Below the pieces are notes generated by a model, which saw only the letters and a list, made by a program, of their open reading frames with translations, made no database searches and was not told the origin of the DNA. The translations under genes and the position numbers were made by a program. 64,000 nucleotides of DNA from Leishmania martiniquensis (taxonomy: Eukaryota > Euglenozoa > Kinetoplastea > Trypanosomatida > Trypanosomatidae), in assembly GCF_017916325.1 (NCBI RefSeq), contig NC_090140.1, forward strand, positions 175,001-239,000. The letters are read 5' to 3'. This document shows positions 10,038-19,433 of this stretch, piece after piece (positions within the stretch are counted from its first letter, which is position 1; each line of letters begins with the position of its first letter).

Positions 10038-11194
10038 TGGCACTTCTAAGGTGTGCAGCACAACAAGAGTATGTGCAGCGGCGATGCTCCATGTGTGTGT
10101 GTGTGTGTGGCGTGACTCTCGACACGGACACTGATGAACGCAGTTTCTACGTGCCGGGTGGGGTCACCTAGTCGTGGCAGGCTCCCTTTGCCCCCCCTCT
10201 CCCCTCCCCTCCTGTTGCTCTCTCCTGCGCACCCCCTCCCCACTGTTCACAGCGCTCGCACTGCGTGACGTCAGCACAGGTGTCTATCAGCCCCCCTTTC
10301 TCTTACGATCAGCGATGTGCAGGTCCTTCGTGACACCCCGTCATAGATTTAGAGAGGGGGGAGGGTGTTGGCGAACCTGTTCCCCTTCCCTGCCTCGGCA
10401 CAGCCGTGCCCTCGCACGCTCCGCCGCTGGCGGCACACACACACACTTAAACACGTTTCCGTTCGCATCTCCGTCGCCCGTTCATCCCTTTTCCGTTTCT
10501 TGATATGTTACGGCGCCTCGCTCGTCTCCCTCCACTCCTCCCCTGTCCACTCCTGGCGACTCACCGACGCGTGACGACATGGTTGAGGATGTTGGGTGGG
10601 TCACGCTTCCAGGTGCGGCGGTGACGGCGATAGCCGTGAGAAACAGCGGCAGTGTGGTGCCGCCGGCGTGACCAGGGCCCCTCTTCACACCACTACCCCA
10701 TCACCACTACTCCCTCCCTTCCCATCCCCCGCTTCACGCCACCCGCGCATCTGCCTGCAGCCCACCCATACACGAAGGAACGCCGCGACCGCCCCACCCC
10801 CCACCCCTCGGGAGAAGAAGGAGCTCCTCTAAGTATCGCACCAGCGGCCCCAGGGCCACCCTCAAAAGGAGCCGCTCGACGACAGCGACGCGCCAGAAGC
10901 GGACCTTCCCTTCGCTTTCCTACTGCCCACCCCTGCCCCCCTCTTCCGGGCACCTTCACACAAGCGCTCTGGTACAGAGAGGAAGCGGAAGCGTGCAAGG
11001 GAGTCACCTATACATACATAGAGGGAGGGAGGGGTCATTGTCATTCTGCGCGGACTGAGCGCGGCAGAGACAGGCAGGAGCGCGCAGACATCACACCGCA
11101 CGCGCTCGCCTAGTGCGCGAGTGTGTGGTGTGCCGGGTGAGGGAAGTAGCCATCTTGCTTGCACGCTTTCACACGCATATCATTACCCCACCCC

Positions 11195-11290
11195 GCCCCT
11201 CCGCGCTTCTCTCGCCCCCTCTTTCGCCGTCACCCACTCGCCAACCACAATCGTTGCCACCACCCCGAACCTGCCCCATGCACGTTGCAG
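11195..11290 (+). promoter_or_regulatory. Candidate spliced-leader acceptor region deciding the CRK start
   Basis: Pyrimidine-rich sequence from about 11195 to 11277 contains no AG. The first AG after the tract is TTGCAG at 11289-11290, downstream of the first in-frame ATG (11278) and upstream of the second (11326). If this AG is used, translation must begin at 11326. Confidence 0.5.
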
Positions 11291-11325
11291 TGTCGGCGTC
11301 GCCCCTTCGCGTGTCCGCAGAGGCC

Positions 11326-12276
11326 ATGCGCAGCAGTGGCCCCGCCCCGGCGCGGCCGACGGGCTTCCAGCGCTACCAGCGCCAGCACAAAGTGGGAGAG
11401 GGGTCATATGGGAAAGTATTTCTCTGTACAGACGTCGTCGAGGGCGGCACCGTTGCCGTGAAGACGAGTCAGTGGAACTCGGGCGAGGAGGGCCTCTCGG
11501 TTTCCTCGATTCGTGAGGTGTCCCTCCTGAAGGAGATACGCCACCCGAACGTGGTGCGGCTACTGGACCTCTTCACCGAGGAGAAGAAGCTGTGCATTGT
11601 GTTTGAGCGCATGGAGAAGGACTTGCGCAGCGTCCTGTCGACTCGGCAGACCCCCATAGTCGGCCGAAAGCTGAAGCACATGATGTACCAGCTGCTGAGC
11701 GCCCTGCACGCCTGCCACAGCCGCCGCGTCGTGCATCGAGACATCAAGCCGGGCAACATTCTTGTGAGTGCGGATGAGCAGACGGTGAAGCTGGCCGACT
11801 TCGGAATGGGGCGTGCCTTCGGCCTCGCCCTGCAGAGCTACACCTACCGAATCGCCACACTCTACTACCGCGCGCCGGAGGTGCTGCTGGGTGATCGCTA
11901 CTACTTGCCCTCCGTAGACATGTGGTCTATGGGATGCGTTATGGCCGAGCTGGCGCTGCGCCGCGCTCTGTTCCGTGGCGAGGGCGAGTACTCCCAGCTC
12001 ATCACCATCTTTGGTATCATGGGGACGCCGAACGAGCGCGTGTGGCCGGGCGTGTCGCGGCTGCCGCACTACAACGCCGAGTTCCCAAGCTGGGTGCCGA
12101 CGTCGCTGGAGAAGCACATCCCTACCCTTGACCCCGATGGAGTAGCGCTCCTGAAGGCGATGCTGCGGTATGACCCACAGCGCCGTATCACCGCACTGCA
12201 GGCGATGCAGCACCCCTTCTTCGATGACGTCCGTGACGAGTGCGAAGCGCGACTGCAGCAGCAGCAGCAGCAGTAG
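11326..12276 (+). CDS. Cdc2-related protein kinase (CRK family, CMGC group)
   Basis: A cyclin-dependent-kinase-like Ser/Thr kinase of 316 aa, the usual length of a CDK catalytic domain. Visible motifs in order: Gly loop GEGSYGKV, with Ser-Tyr where CDK2 has inhibitory Thr14-Tyr15; AVKTSQW with the ATP-binding Lys; a PSTAIRE-like cyclin-binding helix, LSVSSIREVSLLKEI; the catalytic loop HRDIKPGN; DFGMGRAFG; an activation segment with YTYRIATLYYRAPE, whose Thr aligns with the activating Thr160; and DMWSMGCVMAEL in subdomain IX. All catalytic residues are present, so it should be active, probably in cell-cycle or transcription control with a cyclin. The PSTAIRE variant is not one I can assign to a numbered CRK. 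The C-terminus is a short Q-run. ATG 11278 is the longer alternative start; 11326 is preferred because the first acceptor AG lies between the two. Confidence 0.9.
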   Translation: MRSSGPAPARPTGFQRYQRQHKVGEGSYGKVFLCTDVVEGGTVAVKTSQWNSGEEGLSVSSIREVSLLKEIRHPNVVRLLDLFTEEKKLCIVFERMEKDLRSVLSTRQTPIVGRKLKHMMYQLLSALHACHSRRVVHRDIKPGNILVSADEQTVKLADFGMGRAFGLALQSYTYRIATLYYRAPEVLLGDRYYLPSVDMWSMGCVMAELALRRALFRGEGEYSQLITIFGIMGTPNERVWPGVSRLPHYNAEFPSWVPTSLEKHIPTLDPDGVALLKAMLRYDPQRRITALQAMQHPFFDDVRDECEARLQQQQQQ

Positions 12277-13741
12277 TCGTCGTCATCGTCGCAGCCTCAG
12301 TGTCACTGTCGCTGTGGGAATTGCTCTGGTGGCTGCCGCGATTCAGGTATTCAACAGGCCCTCCAGCGGAGAGCGATGCGCAGCCAATGTAGGCTGGGAT
12401 GCGACGCTCACACACACACACGCACACACACACATGAACAGACGAATGCGCGGCTCGGCTCGTCTTGTTGTAACGTGCATTGCAGCGCCCCTGACTCCGC
12501 TCGGTGTGCAGCTTTGCACGCGTATACGCGTCCGCTGTGTTGCTGCCGTTGCGCCATCGGCTCATCATCTTTAATTTCATAGAGCTTTAGCAGCTTGTGT
12601 TTGGGATGGGGAAGGGAGGTGGATGTGTGTGCGTGTGTGTGTGTGCGCGCGCAGAGCTCTCCTTCGCGATCAACACCCCGTCCCGTCCCTCCCATCCCTC
12701 TCTCGAGCCTTCCATACACACACTCGCCTGATCGCCCGGGTGTGGTGTCGCCATCAGAGTCATCAGAACCGCACATCTGCATCCCTCTCTATCCGCATGG
12801 GCATACGCGTCGCTGGCGGGTGGAGGGAGGGGGAGGGACGTTGGGGAAGGGAAGGTGGAAGTGGCAGGAGAGGCGTAGAGACGCCAGTGAACCGCGAGCG
12901 GGGCGAGTGCGGCATAGCGTGCCTCACGGAGGAGGTCGAACAGAGGTCATGGGACATGGAGGGGGGGACGCACGTGCGGTCGCGCCGGCGGCCTCTCCTG
13001 TGTCAGTCCGTCGATGGTGGCCTGGGCGCGTGTATCGTGCACGGCCATGTCCAATACGCAGCACCCAACGTGAGCTGCGCCCCTCCCCCCTCCTCTCGAC
13101 ACACACACACACGCACAATTTGCGCCACAGCGCTGTACCCGACCAGCTCGTCATCCGTAGACACAAAACACACGCAGCCGTCGCGTATTCGCTCCGTTGG
13201 GGGTGCGCCTCTCCGCCTGCATAGGGCGGCCCAGTCCGGACCCGCACCGTCGCCGCCGCTGGGCGAGAGAGGGCGAGCGGAAAGAAGAACGTTTCGGGAG
13301 TGGGTGTCGCGGAAAGGGTGGCGATAGTGAGAGAGGGGAAGGGGGGGAACTCCTCTTGCCGGTTGGCTGTCTCGGTCTGCGCCAGCCCGACGAGCTCTTC
13401 GGAACGGCCAGTCACCTCCTCTCGCGGGCATGTGGACTTGCCCTTGCCGCCGACTGTGCCCTGTGTCCTCGATGTCTACCACGCTCTACTCTCCTCCTTC
13501 CCCTTGGACCTCCTGCGTCTTGGCGTTGCAGCTCGACTTCACCGCATCAACTCTGCTCACTGCTCTCCCCCACCCACCCACACACACACACAGTGAACCC
13601 CTCCCCTGCTGATTTTGCTGCTTAGCCTCTCTCACCTCCCTCCCTTACGGTACACTCCTGTGTCGCGCGCGCACACACACAGTACATCTGCCTAATCGTT
13701 GCCAAGAGGGCCATCAGCAGATTCCTTTACCTCTGCGTTCA
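12277..13741 (+). other. Intergenic region between the CRK and VAP-like genes
   Basis: About 1.47 kb. It starts with a (GTC)n-like stretch after the stop, then long CA/AC runs (12406-12435), GT runs (12620-12642), a purine-rich GGGA block (12823-12870) and CT-rich blocks. Two overlapping frames in 12595-13327 are low-complexity and lack domains. The acceptor for the next gene is at its right end. Confidence 0.65.
13627..13682 (+). promoter_or_regulatory. Candidate spliced-leader acceptor for the VAP-like gene
   Basis: A CT-rich run, CTCTCTCACCTCCCTCCCTT, leads through a CA run to AG at 13681-13682. The next ATG is the chosen start at 13742. Confidence 0.5.
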
Positions 13742-14920
13742 ATGGTGCTCACGGCCTCCTGCGATGCGCTGTACTTCCCGAGCGAGCCACGGGATAATGT
13801 ACTGACGCTGCAATGGAGCACACAGGACGCGCCGCAGGAACCGAACACAAGCGTTATTTTTAAGGTGAAGTGCACAGCGCCGCAGTTGTTCCATGCGCTG
13901 CCGCGCTATGGCGCACTCCTCCTCGCTGACGCCACCGGAGCCGCCATGTCGAGCTCGAACCAGATGGCAACGATTACGTTTAGCCGTCGCGAGAACCACA
14001 GCGGTGGCGACGGTAGCGGTGGCGCTTCACCGAGCGCCGTGAACCGCCAGGCAGCGCCGACGATGACGCGTCCGTCGAGGGCCTCGAGTGCCACGCCGGG
14101 CGGCCCATTGTATCAAGAGCGCTTCGCCATCGAGTACGTGGTGATCAGCTCGGAGCCTCTTGCTTTCCAGCAGATTTTGAGCGCCCGCGCTGACACAGCA
14201 CGGCTGACAGAAGTTGTGAAGAACGTGTGGTCGCTCATCGCCTCTGGCGCTATTCCGCGCGCCCACCTTAGCACCCAAGCTGGCATCAACCTAAAGGTGT
14301 ACATGGAGAACGTTGTACTGCAGCGCAGCGACCCGGCGCCGAGCGGTGGTGACGAGGCCACAAAAATAGTCGTCCCGCCTGAGGCCCGTCTCGTACCAGT
14401 TGCGTCGGAGCGGCGCGGCCGCCAGGCTCATGACGCCACCGACTCGAGCCGTAGCCGACCTGTCGGAGCCCCATCCCCGCAGCTCAGCAGCGGTGGCTAT
14501 GGCGCGGGCGGTCCAGGCAGCGTCTCGCCCGCTCCCCGGCGCAAGCCAGCCGATGAGCTGCGCGTCCTTCGAGAGGAAATCAACTCGATGCGCCGCGAGT
14601 CGGTCACATCCACCGGCACGGCCAGCGGCAGTGTGCTCAGCAGCTACTCGCCGCCTGTGAGCGCACCGAACAACCAGCCGCGTGGGCGCGAGGGAACTGC
14701 GGCGGTGAAGGCGCCATCCACCCCTGGTGCCGCCGGCGCCAACAGCTGTGATGACCTTATCATGAAGTTTGACCTGGGCGGCAGGGGTAGCGGCGGCGGT
14801 GCTTGCGCAGCGAACAAAGAAGGCCTCAAGGTCTACGTACTCTTGCTGCTGATGCTTGCCCTGTACGGGGGCATACTCTTCATGCGTCGCAGTGCAACAC
14901 GCGACATCGAGAGCGGTTAG
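13742..14920 (+). CDS. VAP-like MSP-domain protein, C-terminal tail anchor
   Basis: A 392-aa vesicle-associated-membrane-protein-associated protein (VAP) homologue, expected at the ER surface where MSP domains bind FFAT-motif partners at membrane contact sites. The MSP domain spans about residues 1-145. LTLQWSTQ is followed by VIFKVKCTAPQLFHALPRYG, which matches the VAP signature FKVKTTAP...P..G, and then by ERFAIEYVVI, like the D/RF-IEYVV strand. A Ser/Gly-rich insertion of about 40 aa splits the MSP domain after ITFSRREN. A variable linker follows, with a short coiled coil (ADELRVLREEINSMRRES). A C-terminal transmembrane helix, VYVLLLLMLALYGGILF, has a short basic tail, MRRSATRDIESG, which is classic tail-anchor topology. 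The start is the first ATG after the acceptor. Confidence 0.88.
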   Translation: MVLTASCDALYFPSEPRDNVLTLQWSTQDAPQEPNTSVIFKVKCTAPQLFHALPRYGALLLADATGAAMSSSNQMATITFSRRENHSGGDGSGGASPSAVNRQAAPTMTRPSRASSATPGGPLYQERFAIEYVVISSEPLAFQQILSARADTARLTEVVKNVWSLIASGAIPRAHLSTQAGINLKVYMENVVLQRSDPAPSGGDEATKIVVPPEARLVPVASERRGRQAHDATDSSRSRPVGAPSPQLSSGGYGAGGPGSVSPAPRRKPADELRVLREEINSMRRESVTSTGTASGSVLSSYSPPVSAPNNQPRGREGTAAVKAPSTPGAAGANSCDDLIMKFDLGGRGSGGGACAANKEGLKVYVLLLLMLALYGGILFMRRSATRDIESG

Positions 14921-15740
14921 AACCGTCGTGGGGCTGCCGCTGATGTGGCAGCGAGCATAGAGGCCGTTCCAGTGTCATCGCGAGAGGGGTCGGGGAAGCA
15001 AGCGAGGAAGCAGTGGGCACATGCATCACCTCTCACGCACACACGCACGTTGGAGAGCGCACGGGGGCGGGGAAGGGGAGAGAGGGGAGGGGGCGGACAC
15101 GCCAGGAGCGCTCTCGCAAGGCGCAAACGCACCTCCCCTCGTGCGGTCCCCCGTCTGCTCGGAGCCGTCGCCTCCCTCTTCTCCATACACTCCTTCATTG
15201 TGCGTCTCCAACAACTCATTAATGCCATTCCGCCTTCCCACCACGCACGCTCATGCGTTTGGGGAGTGCAGTTGATCAGCATAAGCGCCCTCACGAAGGC
15301 TGAGATATCAGGTCCGTGCATGCATGGAGACGTTGGTAGAAGCATCTAGGGTGCGAAGTGGAGAAAGTGTCGCGGAGCAATGGAGCTCGTGTGAAAGGCG
15401 ACCGAAGCCGTCCCAAAGGCACGTTGTGATGGCGGGTGCGTCCGTCTCTGTGTGTGTGTGTCTTGAAGGTGAGAGGTGTAGCGAACCTCTACGGGGCACC
15501 AGCGATTTAGAGGGACACGTGCTCCACAATGCCATCCCCACTCACAGCGGCACACAGAGTCGATCGCTTCGCTGACGCGCCATTTCCGATGGCATACACA
15601 CATCGGAGAAGAAATGTGACTCAAGGCGGCCAAGACGGTGCTAACGGAAGGCCAACTGGAGAACAACGGCGCCCCTCCCCTTCCCATCCCCTCTTCCTTC
15701 CACACACACACACACATCAGCCCCGCTGCGGGTGGAGGAG
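14921..15740 (+). other. Spacer between the VAP-like gene and the recombinase relic
   Basis: About 820 nt. It contains GGGGA-rich and CA-rich stretches, less pyrimidine-biased sequence at 15250-15610 that might be transposon-derived, and a strong CCCCTTCCC...(CA)n...CATCAG signal at 15671-15720. No intact gene is seen. Confidence 0.55.
15671..15720 (+). promoter_or_regulatory. Candidate spliced-leader acceptor in front of the recombinase relic
   Basis: CCCCTCCCCTTCCCATCCCC and CTCTTCCTTCC followed by a CA run end in ATCAG at 15720, with the first ATG 20 nt later at 15741. The recombinase-like reading frame is open up to this signal, as if the acceptor had been joined to it. Confidence 0.5.
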
Positions 15741-16181
15741 ATGCAGAGGGCCTACAGGGAGCTTTGCCGCACCCACCCGCGCGCCGCGCTCTTCCTGAAG
15801 CTGGCGTGGCACTGCGCCGCACGAGCGGGCGACCTGGGGACACTCCTGACAAAGGACGTGCACATCTCCACACTCTCGGAGAGCCCGCCGACGGCCTCAG
15901 TGAGTATCACGATCCGCTATGGAAAGGGTGAAAGGTTCCGCGGGCCCTATGCGATAGGGACGCGATTGCAGCGAGAGGACGCGGCCCTGCTGCTGAAGCT
16001 GGTGAGGAGCCGAGGCCCAACGCAGCGCCTGTTTGCGGACGTGACGAGCCTCCGCGATCAGGTGCGAGCAGCGCTGCGCCGCGTGAACCCTGCGGCGGCC
16101 CTCCCGTCCGTCCGGAAGGGCGCCCTGCACGTTACCTGGCGGCGAGCGGCGCTAAGGAAGGAGCTCCTGGTGGACCATTGA
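15741..16181 (+). CDS. Truncated tyrosine-recombinase-like ORF (TATE/DIRS-type transposable element relic)
   Basis: A 146-aa ORF resembling the catalytic half of a tyrosine recombinase as found in TATE (telomere-associated) and DIRS-like elements. LAWHCAARAGDLGTLLTKDV matches box I, with the catalytic Arg at residue 28. YGKGERFRGPY (about 60-70) resembles the Gly-Lys-Gly beta-hairpin with the catalytic Lys. LPSVRKGALHV (about 122-131) resembles the HxxR box II of DIRS-type enzymes, but Pro stands where His is expected. The nucleophilic Tyr is not found before the stop. The homology appears to continue past the stop in another frame (TIEELIEATDED from about 16168), suggesting a frameshift. It is therefore probably a decayed or domesticated copy. 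It has its own acceptor signal, so transcription and translation of the short protein are possible. Confidence 0.55.
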   Translation: MQRAYRELCRTHPRAALFLKLAWHCAARAGDLGTLLTKDVHISTLSESPPTASVSITIRYGKGERFRGPYAIGTRLQREDAALLLKLVRSRGPTQRLFADVTSLRDQVRAALRRVNPAAALPSVRKGALHVTWRRAALRKELLVDH

Positions 16182-16440
16182 GGAGTTGATCGAGGCCACC
16201 GATGAGGATGACACGTACGACGCCACCTGCTTCATGGACCCCCCCTCGGCTGACGGATGGGGGCGCAGCTGTGCGGTATGCGAACGGCACCACTCTGGTG
16301 CATTGCGGCGGGGTGGGCCACAGACATGCGCCCAAAGAGGCTGCGCCGGGGGCGGGCCGTCCCCGACGAGGGAGTCTGGTCGTGGTCAGGGGAGGGGGAG
16401 TGCTCGGCGGAGTGAGTGTGGCGAAGCCGCGGAAGCGTTC
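16167..16440 (+). pseudogene. Possible frameshifted continuation of the recombinase relic
   Basis: Downstream of the stop at 16181 a shifted frame reads WTIEELIEATDEDDTYDATC and then a Cys/His-containing stretch, SCAVCERHHSGALRRGG, before losing protein character. The base composition is less CT-biased than the surrounding UTRs. This fits the degraded 3' part of the same element. No terminal repeats or target-site duplication could be recognised, so the limits are approximate. Confidence 0.35.
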
Positions 16441-17067
16441 GCCCCCTGTTCCGTCAAGACAAAATGCAGAGGAGTGCCGAAAGGCGCGCGCAGCCGGGCA
16501 GGAGAGCCGACAGCGGCCATTGCCCATTGCATCGCACCGCCACCTTCACACTGTCCCCCCCTCTCTTCTCTATCCACGTAATCGCACGACATGGAAATGA
16601 TGTGCTCACCTGCAGGCACGAGGCACCCCCCCATCCCACCCCCTCTCAGCTGCACAAAGTGAGAGAGGAGATGCGCCGCTGGGCTCCAGCGGAAGGGAGG
16701 AGAGGTTTGTGGGGGGGCATCCGCCATCCCACCGAACCCCTTAGCCATGGCGTGTTGCCACAGGCGCGACTCATCTCCGAGGCGACTCGCCGGGCCCGCG
16801 CGAGACTTCTTGGCTCATCCCTCCCCTCTCGCCGCTGATGCAGCAGAGGAAGCGGGGGGAGGGATGAGGCGGTACTGTTGGCGCGCCGTCCAAGTCTTCT
16901 GCGGGTGTTCTCTGCCTCTTCGCCACCCCTTCCCTCCCCCTCTCTTCCTTAGCCACCACGGCCACCACCGATTACCCGCACGCTCGCGCACTGTGGATGA
17001 ACGACCGAAAGCCGAAAGCAGGCGAGTAGTTGACACCACAGCACAGAAAGACCCCGCGCTTGAAGCG
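16441..17067 (+). other. Spacer before the split-barrel-like protein
   Basis: It contains two polypyrimidine-AG signals, one ending near 16618 and one ending at 16952. A 10-codon upstream ORF begins with the ATG at 16997 and sits in a different frame from the gene. The frame of the downstream gene stays open back to an ATG at 16747, but that part reads as Pro/His-rich UTR-like sequence. Confidence 0.55.
16908..16952 (+). promoter_or_regulatory. Candidate spliced-leader acceptor for the gene at 17068
   Basis: CTGCCTCTTCGCCACCCCTT and CCCTCCCCCTCTCTTCC end in TTAG at 16952. It lies inside the long version of the ORF, arguing that the N-terminal 107 codons from ATG 16747 are 5'UTR. Confidence 0.55.
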
Positions 17068-18255
17068 ATGAGCATCGGTGCCTCTGCCCGAGTGCCCTTC
17101 ACGCACGGCGGCGGCGGCGGCCGAGCCATCAAGACGCGTGTCAAATCCAATTTAGGTCAGCCCTTCGCGAAGCGCTTCTACAACAACGTCTGGACGTATC
17201 GTGTGGCGCAGCTCACAACATCGAACGTGCGCAGCATGAAGAAATCCTCAGTCGCGATAGAATCGAGCGGCAGTAGCAGTGGCAGTGGCGGAGAGCTGCC
17301 AGTGAAGAGTGACCTGCAGCCTCACGCCCTGCACAAGTTTGCAGGCGAAGCGGACTGGTCCATCGTCGTTGCAGTGCCGAAGAGCTCTGAGCACGTGCGC
17401 AACCTGCAGGACTGTGCCAAGGGTAGCCTCATGCTCGGCCACACTGATCCACAGCTGTTTCAGTGGTTCAAGGAGCTGGGTACCCTGCCGCCGCGTTCGC
17501 TCCTGTCTGGGTCGATGGAGCTGCTGCGCGGTGACTTGCAGGCGGAGGCATGGGAGCAGACCTTTTCGCGGCACCCGGTGATCCACCGCATCGCACAGGA
17601 CATGTGGGAGAGTGACGCGAGCAAGACAGATGAAGAAGCCGTGCACATCGCCAAGCGGGAGCAGGAGGAGGATGAGAAGCGCATGCGCCGCATGAGCAGC
17701 AGCGACTGGCGCGCCAAGTTCCGCGACCGCGAACGCAACCCGACGCGCGCAGAAGACGAGGAAGCGCCGGTGTACGTTATCAAGCCGGAGGCGTTCTCCC
17801 TCTTCCGCGTGAGGCCAGATGTGCGGCTGTGGATGAACGCTGGCGGACAGACACAACGGGTGTGGGATCCCGTGGTGCCCGATCCAGACCCGCTCTGCCG
17901 CTGCTCCCACCGCTTCATCCGCATGCTAAACCTGGGGCGGCAGAAGCTGGTGCCCTCGCTGAACATGAACTACTCGCTGAGGCTAACGAACGCCTTTGTG
18001 TTTGAAGTCAACGACCGCGGCATATGGGCGATGGGCACGCAGGAGAACGTGGCGGGAAAAAACGGCGTCGTGAAAGAGGAATGGCTGGAGCTGCGCCTCG
18101 ACTACGGAAAGGGCCAGGTCATCACGACGGAGCAGGAGATGGAGTGGTGGGTGCGCGGGCTGACGCGGCTAGGCGCGCCGGAGCTGTCCCAGACGAATAG
18201 CAGCGTCGAGGACGCAGGCCTGAGCCCTGAGGACTTTGAGTATCGGCACATTTAA
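17068..18255 (+). CDS. Protein with FMN-binding split-barrel (pyridoxamine-phosphate-oxidase-like) segment
   Basis: A 395-aa protein from ATG 17068; the ORF is open from ATG 16747 (502 aa). The segment at about residues 88-183 looks like the PNPOx/HugZ-type split-barrel family. It starts WSIVVAVPKSSEHVRNLQDC and continues with GSLMLGHTDPQLF, GSMELLRGDLQAEAWEQTF and RHPVIHRIAQDMWESD. The last two pieces recall the G.L..V...E....W..TF.RHP pattern of that family. The C-terminal half (about 230-380) ends with a conserved-looking block, RMLNLGRQKLVPSLNMNYSL, and shows no motif I can name. The N-terminus from 17068 is rich in Arg, Ser and Ala and may be a mitochondrial presequence. Cofactor binding and reaction are unknown; a non-catalytic structural role is possible. 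Confidence 0.65.
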   Translation: MSIGASARVPFTHGGGGGRAIKTRVKSNLGQPFAKRFYNNVWTYRVAQLTTSNVRSMKKSSVAIESSGSSSGSGGELPVKSDLQPHALHKFAGEADWSIVVAVPKSSEHVRNLQDCAKGSLMLGHTDPQLFQWFKELGTLPPRSLLSGSMELLRGDLQAEAWEQTFSRHPVIHRIAQDMWESDASKTDEEAVHIAKREQEEDEKRMRRMSSSDWRAKFRDRERNPTRAEDEEAPVYVIKPEAFSLFRVRPDVRLWMNAGGQTQRVWDPVVPDPDPLCRCSHRFIRMLNLGRQKLVPSLNMNYSLRLTNAFVFEVNDRGIWAMGTQENVAGKNGVVKEEWLELRLDYGKGQVITTEQEMEWWVRGLTRLGAPELSQTNSSVEDAGLSPEDFEYRHI

Positions 18256-19433
18256 GCCGTGGGGTAAAGGGGTGGAGTGGGCGGTCCGGTGAGGCGGTCA
18301 CGCCCGCCTCTAACGCCTCGCAGCCCTCTCTCTCCCGTCTCTGTTTTGGGCCCCTGCGTGCATATGGACGCGCGCACCAGCAGGCTGCCGCGTTCTCTTC
18401 CTCTCTCTCTCCTCCCATCCTATCTTTCGCGCAACTCCGCAAGTAGCCAAGACGGAAGAGCGAGCACCTCTTTCACGTGAAGCGACACTGAAGCTATGAT
18501 CCGTTGACGGGTTAAGGCATACGTGTGCGCGCGTGTCCCTCTACGCCCCCTCCTCCCTTCTCCTTCCTCCCACCATCACCACCACCTCCCCCGACTTCCC
18601 TCCCACACGCACATGCGCGCACGTTGGGGGCAGGGGGCTCGCGTCTTCGCGTCTGTGGACGCAGACTGCGCGGTGCGGCGCCGTGCAAGACAAGGCAGTG
18701 ATGCGTGGCGCAAGCGGCAGCGTGACTTTCCCCGCAGCACCGCTTCCATGCCTCGCCCGCCCGCTTACCCCATCCACCCAACGGGGTCTCGGCAACGTAC
18801 AGCATGTCCTCACCCTCAGCAGTCATCCTTGCTATACACACCTTTGCCCACTCCGCTTCTGGTCCACGGCCGCTGCCGCTGCCACACACACACACAGAGA
18901 AAGAGGAACGAAAGCGAGCGCTATCCACCACCACCACCCCCTCCCTCTCCCTCCCCCGCACTCTGCTGTTCTTCCCCTTCCCCTTCCCTTCCCCCTCTGC
19001 GCGCGAATATTTTTTAGGCGTGCGTGTGTGTGTGTGTGTGGGTAAGTGGGTGACTTCGCTCGTTCACTTCTGCTAATCGAGCGCGGGAGTGAGCGTGTCA
19101 GTGAGGAAAGTAATACAACAAAAACGTTCACGCGTGCGCCCCCTCACGTGCGCGTCTCTGCTGCACCGACGCCCTCCCCTCCCCCTACTCGGCCCACAGA
19201 TAGACAGATACACTCATACGCACACAGAGAGAGTGAGAAGAGGATAAAAAAACGTTCCTTCGCAGACTATTGCGCACAAGACGCCACACGGACCTCCGCA
19301 CTTTGGTGCCTTTTCCTCTGCCGCTCTCCGCGCCTCCCTCCCTCCCTCTCTCCCACGCGTGCACATCACTGGAGCGACCGTGTAGAGCCCTTCATAGACA
19401 AACACACGCTCGCACAAGAGAGAGGAAGCAACG
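18256..19433 (+). other. Intergenic region before the RS-tailed membrane protein
   Basis: About 1.18 kb of UTR-like sequence with CT-rich runs (18318-18345, 18395-18420, 18931-18996), CA/GT runs (18881-18898, 19020-19040) and the acceptor tract at its end. No gene is supported. Confidence 0.65.
19309..19374 (+). promoter_or_regulatory. Candidate spliced-leader acceptor for the gene at 19434
   Basis: CCTTTTCCTCTGCCGCTCTC and CCTCCCTCCCTCCCTCTCTC are followed by the first AG at 19373-19374. No ATG lies between it and 19434. Confidence 0.5.

Larger units (their letters stand above)
9895..11325 (+). other. Long intergenic region between the (L)Sm gene and the CRK kinase gene
   Basis: About 1.4 kb without a supported gene. 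It holds a perfect 15-bp-stem hairpin at 10005-10037 shortly after the (L)Sm stop, GT/CA runs near 10089-10110 and 10435-10445, several CT-rich blocks, and the acceptor tract of the kinase. Overlapping frames at 10652-11113 are Pro/His-rich UTR-type translations, not genes. Confidence 0.65.

Noticed and set aside
12595..13327. Two overlapping + strand frames of 209 and 234 codons
   Set aside because: They are encoded by GT/CT repeats and purine runs, overlap each other in different frames and have no domain; treated as UTR.
16747..17067. Upstream ATG extending the split-barrel protein by 107 residues
   Set aside because: The extension contains the strongest acceptor tract and UTR-like Pro/His-rich sequence; kept only as an alternative start.
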